From NCBI GenBank assembly GCA_050084985.1, contig JBITNC010000001.1, forward strand, positions 129,208,001 to 129,272,000: a stretch of 64,000 nt of DNA, written 5' to 3'. Shown here piece by piece: positions 55,349 through 64,000 of the stretch (position 1 is its first letter; the number at the start of each line of letters is the position of its first letter). The translations under genes were made by a program, and so were the position numbers. The stretch is from Nageia nagi (Eukaryota > Pinophyta). The notes under the pieces are model-generated. The model saw only the letters and a list, made by a program, of their open reading frames with translations. It made no database searches and was not told where the DNA came from.

Positions 55349-56698
55349 ATGGTTCAAACTAGAAGTATAATCGCTAAGAAAATGTGAGAACACCCATTTG
55401 AAATACAAGAAATAGATCTAGATAATATAGATCTGATAGAGTATTCAATTAGGAGGCCACCTCCTTTAGATGAATCAGATCCATGGGTAGTTCGTTATGT
55501 AGGAAAAGATTGGGATTGAGGTTATGATCAATCTAGATTGCAAAGACAAAGTATAGAAGATCCTATTACCAAGACTAGAATGCAAGTGTTAGATGAAGAG
55601 TTAATTGAAATTCATCATCGCCTCACTAATTATATGGCTATTCCTAAGACATCTTCTAGTTTATCGGGAGATGTCGAAAAACTAAATCATAGGCGTGATA
55701 ACTTAGAAATGGACGAGGATAAATCTCAGGCCGAAACCATAGCAGTACCAGAAATTGAGCCATGTAAAGTTAAATATGAAAGAGTCATTCGTCTATTATC
55801 AGATGGTCGAAAAGTTAGTTCTTTAATCTGAAAAGAGGGAACTTCTTTTTCTCATAGATCTCTCAAATTAGGAAAAAATGAAGTATCAATACCTACGAGT
55901 AATTTATCTCAAAGAGCTCCTTCAATGAAGCAAACGAATAAATCTTATTCTTCAAATGGAGGATTACATAGAAGGGCATCTAAGTACAGAATAGAAGAGA
56001 TACCTTCTTATGAAGAACTAAAAGAATGATAATTATGTAAAACAAAAGCTCATCAAAAATTCATGGAAACATATGCTAATGATATTAAAAAGGCCGTAGA
56101 GATGCAATATCTTTTAAAGGAAGAAAATAGAAAAGTTAACGAATTCATTAAAATTCAAGAACAAGAAAATAAATTAAAAGAAATGGAAGATAAACTTATT
56201 AGAGATAAAAAGAAATTCATAGAACAAGAACAAGTAAACAAAGAAAGAAATGAATTCCTAGAACAAGAAAAGAAAAGACTTCATAAAGAACATGAGATTC
56301 AACTTCGTTTACAGGAATTACAACTTGAAGAATTAGAGAATGAAAAAATAAAAAGGGAACAATATTTATGTATGGAGAAAGAAAAACAAAGACAGTGGGA
56401 TGAATATCAAAAAATAAAAAGTTTGAAACCTAAAACTCCTGAAGGAAGTCAAATACAAAGATATCGAGATCCTTATTTAGACAAACAAGAAGCGATGGAT
56501 AAAGAGATAGCCATTTTATTACAAAAGGAGATGGATAAAGAACTAGAATTGCAAAAATTATATGATAAACAAAAGCAAGATTCTATTAAAAGTTGGGTTG
56601 AACAAACCCAAAATCAAACAAGACAACTTGATTACAAAGGAAAAGATCTATATGGAAAAAGTATATCCCAAAAACCTCCTAGAATCCCTATTCTATGA
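55349..56698 (+). pseudogene. element C pre-gag region with coiled coil
   Basis: ATG 55349 (MVQTRSIIAKKM) then TGA at 55385 where B has CGA. The remainder matches B 15763-17070: RRPPPLDESDPW, VLDEELIEIHHRL, and the coiled coil from 56063 (KEENRKVNEFIKIQEQENKL) that runs about 200 residues. More stops at about 55517, 55829 and 56026. Open across the positions of the B stops at 16141, 16396 and 16945. Ends at a TGA at 56696 near PRIPIL; B has a TGA three bases later in the alignment (17068). Confidence 0.72.
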
Positions 56699-58215
56699 CA
56701 ACATTCACCTCTTAAAATATTGCCTCCCCCACCATCAAAGTTTCCTTCTGACTATGAGTCTTACACTTCAAGATCAATTTCGGAAGAGGATCCGAATACT
56801 CGAAGATATCATAGACACACTCAAGGTCATAGAACCGATAAAGAATTGGAAGACTTTATGAAAGATTTTATAAACATAGAAATGAATGTTCAAGGACTTC
56901 AAAAGTTAAATTATAGAAACATTTTCAATGAACCTATTCATCCAAGTGTTCCAAAAAAGAAACTACCATATAGGTTTGAATTTCCTAAAATAGAATCATT
57001 TAAAGGAAGAGAAGACCCCAAAGAACATTTGAGAAAATTTACATTTTCTAGTTATCAGATAGCCAATGATGACTCATTAATGTTACGTATATTTCCTATG
57101 ACACTAGCAGGCCAAGCTTTAGATTGGTATAATAGTTTTACCTATGCATAGTTTATATATGTTCGAACAACTAGCTATTCAATTTCTAGAACATTTTAGG
57201 ATCAATATTAAAGAAAGATCTTCAATTACTAATCTTACAAGATTACAACAGTTTCCTAGTGAAACTATACAAGATTACATCTCAAGATGGTGGGCTATAC
57301 TCACTAGTATGCCTTATACAATACCACAAGAAGAATTGGCTAAATTATTTAGCCAAAGTCATCTAAGACCAATAGCTAGTATTCTCCAAATTTAACAACA
57401 TAGAACTTTTGAAGAAGCTATTGCTCAGGTAGTAGTTATAGAAAGAGTTAAAATTTAAGATGGAGAACTAAAACTCAAAAAAAAGAATACAAAAAGGGTA
57501 ATCAATATGAAAATAGTACTAAACAACCACAAAATAATCAAATAGCTATGATAGAAGATTCTGGTCAAGCTTCAAAAATCGAAGCAAATGTTGAACCTAA
57601 GCCTAAAAGAAATTTTACCCCATTATCAGAACCATTAGCCAAAATACTTAAAAAATTATGTGATAATGGTATGATTAAATTACCTGATATAAAACCTAAA
57701 AATCCTAATGCTAAGGGAAGCAAATGGTATAAAGAGAATGAGTTTTGTGCTTATCATAGGCAAAAAGGACATAATACAAATAAATGTCGAATTTACAACA
57801 TAAAATTCAAGACTTGATAGATAGTCAAAAGATAGATGTGGATAATCCTGTTGTGCCTTCAAATCAAAATTTAGGGATATATCAAAACCCCTTACCCTCA
57901 CATCAAGCTAACAATGTGGCAATTATCCCAAACCAAACGAACTATACATGGAATAATAAGGATATGCCATTTATAGGAACTATAGATGATTCAATACATA
58001 TGATTGGTATAGCTACAAGAGCACAACAGTATCAAAATAAATAGGATAATCCATGAAAAAATCAATTGATACCAAACCCAATTAATATACAACCTATACC
58101 TCCTCCACAATAACCTAAAGTTTAGATAAAAGGCGCTCTTCAACGATAATTAAAAATGTCTCTAGTTAAGATGACCCTATTTGAATTATTACAATAGTCT
58201 AAGAATTATAGGGAA
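56699..58215 (+). pseudogene. gag: element C gag core and zinc knuckle
   Basis: Gag domain from about 56860, with NEPIHPSVPKKKLPYRFE, GREDPKEHLRKF, MTLAGQALDWYNS, then a +1 shift near 57130 (an extra T in AGTTTTACC) and YISRWWAILTSMPYTIP in the next frame. A second shift near 57450 returns to the first frame for PKPKRNFTPLSEPLAK and the knuckle CAYHRQKGHNTNKC, and a third near 57790 sets the frame used to the end of pol. TAG at 58042 is shared with B. Private stops also occur (for example near 58195). Confidence 0.85.
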
Positions 58216-58218
58216 GCT

Positions 58219-58956
58219 ATGAATCAAATTCTACAAGAAATTCAAGTGGATATTAGTAACCCTGATAATTTTATTTCAATAGTTGAAAGTTTGAGGATAT
58301 CTCAACAACCTAGTATCACCTTCTATGAACAAGAAAAATTAAATAACGATGGATCAGGCAGACTTGATCCACCTTTACATATAATTGGTAAAGTAGATGG
58401 GAAATTATTTAAAAGAATTCTAATAGATGAAGGTTCAGCTATAAATATAATTTTAGATGCTGCATACAAAAATTTGAATTTATCATATTCGCTTATCTTA
58501 GCTCCTTCTTTACAAATTAGGGCATTTAATGATGCAGTGTGTTCAACTTTAGGATCAATAGTGCTACCGATCACAGTAGGGGCTAAAATTGTTCAAACTT
58601 TATTACATATAATTGAAGGAAATATTATACAATACAACATTCTTTTAAGACGTCCATGGATTAGAGAAATGCAATGTGTTCCATCAACTTATCATGGATG
58701 TTTAAAATACATCTACAAAGATAAAGTTCATTGTGTGTTTAAAGATCTAGATCTTTATTCACATTATAATTTAATTTTTGATCCAAATAAACTAGCCTTA
58801 CCGTCTCCTAATTTATCAACCATATTAATGAACAAAAATGTGAATCAGTATGAAGTCATAAAAGGAAAAAGTGATATAGCTATACAGGATAAAGATACTT
58901 GGGAAAAGGTTGCTAAAACTTTAGATGAAAAATATGGAGCTTCTTCATCAAAATAA
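58219..58956 (+). pseudogene. element C aspartic protease
   Basis: Longest open stretch of this copy. HIIGKVDGKLFKRILIDEGS with catalytic Asp at 58426-58428, again followed by Glu-Gly-Ser, then STLGSIVLPITVG and RRPWIREMQCVPSTYHG, where B has GRPW (Gly to Arg here). Runs on into a Lys-rich tail that stops at 58954. Confidence 0.85.
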
Positions 58957-60087
58957 GTGAATACTACATCAAATAATGACTCATCCAATGTATATCCAGT
59001 AAAAGTTAAATTAATGGATTTAGGGATGGGAGAATATGATGTAGATGATGTGGTGTTTAACATACCTTCATCACAAGAAGTGGGTAAAGTATCCAAATCA
59101 CCTAGTGTGATTGGACAAATAGTACCTTTAGGAGAAGTACTTAATCAGACAATGTTTATCTATGCAGGGATAGTAGATCCTATGTCAACAATATCCAATC
59201 AAACATATGAAGGAAATTTCAATAATGATATGAAATATTTATCGCCATGTTTAAGAACATTTGTCTTAAACTATTTTAACAAATGTAATTGGCAAGGACG
59301 AGGATTGGGTCGATATGAACAGGGTCCACGAGAAATAATTGAATTATGATATCAAGATCCCACTGATAAAAGTGGATTAGGTTATCAAAATAAATGTAAA
59401 AACCTTGCTAAATTAGAAAATTTAGGAGAAGAGAATTTGGATTACAATGAAGAAATTTTAGAGAAAGAATCTCTAGTACAAGAAATTATTGATATAAGAG
59501 AAGAATAATTAAGTGAAATGGATGTCTTAGAAGGTGTCAAAATGCTCTTTATTAATAATATTAAGCCACCCTAGAATCATTCATACTTACCAAGTGATAT
59601 ATAAGAAAAAATAAATAAAAATGCCAAATCATCAATCATTCCATATTCAGATATACCATCAATAAATATGGTTATAATAAAAGAGAATGATATTGAAGAT
59701 CAAAATAATGAACACATAGATGAAGTTAACAAAAATCAAAATTTAATCAAAATAATAGCCAATACTTCTATAGATGAAGTAACTATTGATTTCTCTCTTA
59801 TATCATCTAATCCTTCGGCACATGAATTCAAAAACGTAGATCACATATTTGGTTTCTATGAAAATCAAGTATGCATGAATGAACAAACTCAAGATGAAGA
59901 ATATAGTGTTAATGACAAAAATTAGATACCAGTACCAAATCAATTAGAAGAAGGGTCGCATATGCTTACTAAAAAAGTCTTAGAAATAAATATTAGTAAT
60001 GATCCTCAAAATTCTCAAATTATTCAATTAGGCGAAAACCTCACGAAAAATGAACAAGAAGAAATTATAACCTTATTAAAAGAATGA
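58957..60087 (+). pseudogene. element C protease-RT linker with G-patch
   Basis: The same layout as B 19166-20458. The G-patch (about 59283-59385) reads CNWQGRGLGRYEQGPREIIE and, after one stop at 59347, KSGLGY, so it is better preserved than in B. Acidic segments flank it. Ends with TGA 60085-60087, shared with B. Confidence 0.72.
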
Positions 60088-60801
60088 GAAAAGGTATTCA
60101 CATGGTCATATGCAGACATGCCTGGAATAAATCCTAAATTGGTAGTACATAATTTAGCATTAAAGCCTGATGCTAAATCAGTTAAACAAAAATTACGTAA
60201 AATGCATCCTACTATAGCATTAATGGTAAAAGAAGAACTTCAAAATTTATTAGAAGATAAATTTATACAACCTATAGATTATTTAGATTGGATATCTAAT
60301 ATGGTACCTATGAAAAAACCAAGTGGAAAAATAAGAATATGCACAAATTTTCGTGATCTTAACAAAGCTTGTCCTAAGGATGATTTTCCTCTACCTAGCA
60401 TTGATAGTTTGGTAGACTCGATAGCAGGACATGATATGTTATCATTAATGGATGGATTTTCTAGTTATAATCAAATAAAAATAGCTACTGAAGATCAAAA
60501 TAAAATGGCTTTTATAACTCCTTAGGGTACCTTTTGTTATAAAGTTATGCCTTTTGGATTAAAAAATGTCAAGGCAACTTATCAAAGGGCTATGACTTAT
60601 ATATTCCATGACTATATGCATGACATAGTAGAAGATTATGTCGATGATTTGTTGGTTAGATCTAAATATTGAGTAGATCATGGAAAAGACCTAATTAAAG
60701 TCTTAGATAGATTATTAGAACATAAAGTAAGATTAAATCCAAAAAAATGTGTTTTTGGTGTAACTTCAGGAAAGTTATTAGGATTTATTGTATCTTGATG
60801 A
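60088..60801 (+). pseudogene. element C reverse transcriptase
   Basis: MPGINPKLVVHNLALKPD, NMVPMKKPSGKIRICTNF, MLSLMDGFSSYNQI, VMPFGLKNVKATYQRAMTYI and catalytic YVDD (60637-60648). TAG at about 60523 replaces the Trp of TPWGTF; TGA near 60669; TGA at 60796 and the shared TGA at 60799. Inactive. Confidence 0.9.
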
Positions 60802-61490
60802 GGAATTGAAATAGACCCTAGTAAAGTGAAGGCAGTAGTAGACATGCCACCTCCTACAAATCTAAAACAATTACAAAGTTTATAGGGCAAGTTACAAGCC
60901 ATTAGAAGGTTTATAGCTCAACTTTCTGATAAATGTAAGCCATTTACAAAATTATTAAAAAAGGGAGTAGAATATCATTGGGGTAAAGAGCAATAAGAGG
61001 CATTCGATGAAATTAAAAGATATTTATTATCTCCTCCTATCTTAAGTCCACCAAGAAAAGATGTGCCCTTTTTGTTATATATTTCTGCTACTAAAAATAC
61101 TTTAGGAACAATGTTTGCTCAAAAGAATGAACATAATAAAGAACAAGCTATATATTATCTGAGTAGAACCCTAGTGAGCTATGAGATTAAATATATATAT
61201 TTGGAAAAATTATGTCTTGTTGTCATTTTTGCTACTAAAAAGCTTCGACATTATATGCTAAATCATACAACATATGTCATCTCTAAAGTGGATCCGTTGA
61301 AATATATGATGAATAAAACATATCAAAATTTAAGAACTACAAAGTGGATAATGCACTTAATTGAACTTGATTTATATTTTATTGGACAAAAGTTAATAAA
61401 AGGACAAGTAATTGCTGATTATCTTACTGATGCTCCATTACAAGATAATAAACCCCTTGTCATTGAATTACCTGATGATGGGGTGTTTTA
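60802..61490 (+). pseudogene. element C RT connection, RNase H and tether
   Basis: VKAVVDMPPPTNLKQLQSL then stop, LQAIRRFIAQLSDKCKPF, and from about 61063 FLLYISATKNTLGTMFAQ, YYLSRTLVSYEIKYIYLEKL and the tether HYMLNHTTYVIS. As in B the usual catalytic Asp of this first RNase H is absent (YISAT). Ends with a TAA at 61489 in QLDEIE context. Confidence 0.8.
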
Positions 61491-62120
61491 ATTAGATGAA
61501 ATTGAAATACCTATAGAACTTGAAGACAATTGGGATATGACAATACACTTTGATGGTTCTCGATGTGAAAAAGGTGGTGGAGCAGGTGTTGTATTTATAA
61601 CTCCGCAAGGGATCCCTATACCATATTCATTTAAATTAAAATTTCCTTATACTAATAATAATGTAGAATACAAAGCTTTGATATTAGCATTAAAAACTAC
61701 AGTTAAATTAAAACTTAAAAGAATTAAGATTATTGGAGATTCTTTACTCATCATAAATCAAGTGAAAGGAATCTATCAATGTAAAGAACCTTTACTTCAA
61801 AAGTATAAAGCATTAGTTGAGGAATTATTAAAATTTTTTGACCAATTTAGTATAGAAGTGGCACCAAGATCATCTAATAGATTTGCAGATGCTATGGCTT
61901 CTATTGGATCTCTTATCCCAGAAGATCCTAAAAAATCTTCAATTCAAGTTGAAATAATTCAATTGTCTCAATCATCATTACAATAGGAAGGTGAAGAAAA
62001 AAGTGTATTAAATATTGATGTAACTAATAAAGATAATTGGTACAAAGAATTGATAGATTTTTTAAAATTTGGAACTCTTCCTGCAAACCTTGATAAATCA
62101 TCGCGACGAGCTTTTAAAAT
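61491..62120 (+). pseudogene. element C second RNase H (aRNH)
   Basis: From about 61537: IHFDGSRCEKGGGAGVVF, NNNVEYKALILAL, IIGDSLLIINQVKG and NRFADAMASIG, so all four acidic catalytic residues are present in an open stretch of 149 codons. It has survived better than its counterpart in B. One stop at 61984 (CAG to TAG). Confidence 0.88.
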
Positions 62121-63297
62121 CAAAGCAACTAAATATTGTTTGATAGGGGATATCTTGCATCGATGAAATTTCAATGATATTTTACTCAGATTTCTTGAAT
62201 GGAATGATATTAAAAAAGCTATATCCTCCGCCCACGATGGAACATGCGGAGGACATTTTAATGGTGTTGTGATTGTAAAACAATTAATACGAATGGGGTA
62301 TTATTGGCCAACTATGGAAAAATATTGTTGTGAATATGTTAAAAAATGTTTTAAATGTCAACAATATGCTCATTTATTTTCAGAACCATCTCAAGAACTA
62401 CATCCTATACAATCACTTTGGCCATTCTCTAAATGGGCATTAGATTTAATAGGACAAATTACACCTATATATTCTGGTGGACACAAGTTCATCATCATAG
62501 CAACTGAATATTTTACTAAATGGGTAGAGGCTATTCCCTTGACTTCCACCACTGGTTCACGAATTGCTAAATTTATAGAAAATTATATTATATGTAGATT
62601 TGGCATACCGAACCAATTAATTATGGATAATGGAAAGAATTTTAAAAATAAGGATGTAAAACAAATATGTGACAAGTATAAAATTAAACAAATTTTTTCC
62701 ACTCCATATTATCCACAAGGCAATGGACAGGTAGAAGCTACTAATAAAACTATTCAGAACATCTTAGCAAAAATAGTAAATGATTCTCATAGAGATTGGC
62801 ATATACAAATACCAAAATCCTTATGGGCTTATCATACCAGTATACGCACTCCTATTGGGGCAACACCATTCTCTTTAGTATATGGAACAGAAGCCATCCT
62901 ACCCATAGAACTTGAGATACCATCCCTTAGAGTAAATCTAAGTGAGCAAAATCCTGATGAAGAAGCAAGACAGACTCGCTTAGATTAGTTATTGCTTTTA
63001 GATGAAAAATGTATTAATGCTTTAGAGCATATGCGTGTTTATTAGAAGAGGATAAAATGAGCTTTTGATAAAAGAACTCTAATTCGTGAGTTCAAAATAG
63101 GTGATTTGGTTTTAAAAGAAAATCAACAAACTTCACGAATAGAATGACAGCTTAGAGATAAGTTTGCTCCAAATTGGTTAGAGCCATATATCATTAAGAA
63201 AAAATTTGGTAAAGGAACTTATCATTTATCAGACTTAGAAGGAAATGAAGAGCATGAACCTATAAATATCATGCATCTTTGACCCTTCTATACATAA
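62121..63297 (+). pseudogene. element C integrase
   Basis: Zinc part (AHDGTCGGHFNG, CFKCQQ), then a 239-codon open stretch from 62269 that includes WALDLIGQITP, LIMDNGKNFKN and GNGQVEATNKTI (DDE). The C-terminal part has several stops (62986, 63043, 63058, shared 63145, 63280). Ends TAA 63295-63297. The shared TGA at 62164 lies just before the zinc part. Confidence 0.9.
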
Positions 63298-63411
63298 AAA
63301 TAAATAAATAACTAAATAAAAATGTATGTTAGTTTTATTTTGTTTTATTTTATTGTTAAAATAATAAATAAATAAAAGTATTAATATTTGTCAAGTGTTA
63401 AAATAGAAAAG

Positions 63412-64000
63412 ATGAATCTGGTAAAGGAATCTGCTGAAGGTAGCATAGTGCAACCACAAGTACGATTTCCACTGCCAAGATATCCAAGCGATTTAGCATT
63501 AACATATTTAAAATAGATTTGATTTTAATCTCTTAAATTACTTACGATTGACTATTGATGAACAATTTGAAAGAACATACCATATGTTTTGTGGTATAAA
63601 TAATGGTTGGGAAGTCACTTTTTGTGGATACAAAGTAAGCATTATTTTAGATCCACAAATCTATTTCACCCATATGGAAAGAATATCACAAGAAATAACA
63701 ACTTTCTACCTACAATGGCCTTATGGAATACCGAGAATCGTCATAAATTGCCAATTAACTAAGTGTTCACTCCTTTTAGCTAGGCTGAAATACGTTAAAC
63801 AATTAACCAAAAGCCTAGAATGGATAGATGAGATTTTACATTATTTACCTCATACAAGGGTGATTTATGATTTTTCAAATACTTTTGTGGCTTTTCCTCC
63901 TAGAATGTTACAACAACACTATAGGCAAACTCACAGATTTTCTCGCATGCAAATGTAACATACAATTTGGAAACAAAGATTGGAGAAAAGGCAAGCTTGT
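63412..64000 (+). pseudogene. element C 3' ORF, repeat 1 (continues past the window)
   Basis: ATG 63412 (MNLVKESAEGSIVQPQVRFP), a 2-base deletion near 63512, then an open stretch from about 63545 that keeps repeat 1 of the duplicated protein intact: NNGWEV, CGYKVSIIL, FYLQWPYGIPRIVINC, VIYDFSNTF. It supplies the correct frame across the shift seen in B near 23985. Repeat 2 lies beyond the window. Confidence 0.65.

Larger units (their letters stand above)
47394..64000 (+). mobile_element. element C: Tat/Ogre-type gypsy retrotransposon related to B, cut by the window end
   Basis: The 5' LTR (47394-48238), a variant primer-binding site, leader (interrupted by element E), complete gag-pol (55349-63297) and the start of the 3' ORF are present; the 3' region and 3' LTR lie outside. 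Internal sequence aligns with B throughout, at a level I judge near 90%. The LTR is different from that of B. C lies in the gag pseudogene of D. Its target duplication cannot be checked. Confidence 0.85.

Overview
The window is repetitive nuclear DNA of a large-genome land plant. It is AT-rich and I see no intact cellular gene, rRNA, tRNA or CRISPR array. Nearly every recognisable feature belongs to LTR retrotransposons nested in one another. The giant Ty3/gypsy elements carry a second RNase H domain (Tat/Ogre-type layout). With the low GC this fits a gymnosperm-like or other very large plant genome, but the species cannot be fixed from sequence alone.

Left half. Element A (3895-36136, minus strand) is bounded by LTRs of 1246 and 1072 bp with a perfect 5-bp target duplication (CCACT). 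It encodes a pre-gag region, gag and protease but no reverse transcriptase or integrase, and its leader holds a decayed PPR-protein gene fragment. Element B (11875-30249, plus strand, target duplication GATTC) sits inside the gag of A. B has 2.09-kb LTRs and a single gag-pol frame: coiled-coil pre-gag, gag, protease, G-patch, RT, RNase H, second RNase H, integrase. A separate 3' ORF of unknown function follows. B is broken by about twenty in-frame stops and at least one frameshift.

Right half. From 36.1 to 47.4 kb lie older, decayed LTR pieces and a gag pseudogene (element D). Element C (47394 to beyond the window end, plus strand) is a relative of B cut off by the window edge. A complete Ty1/copia element, E (48900-54110, target duplication ATTTA), is inserted in the leader of C.

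A, B and D/C/E therefore form two stacks of nested insertions. A, B and C share gag, and A and B share the primer-binding site and polypurine tract, yet their LTRs are unrelated. B and C share five nonsense codons, a three-copy structured RNA module in the leader, and the 3' ORF. The best candidates for undescribed biology are that 3' ORF, whose protein is an internal tandem duplication, and the leader module, whose stems show compensatory changes.
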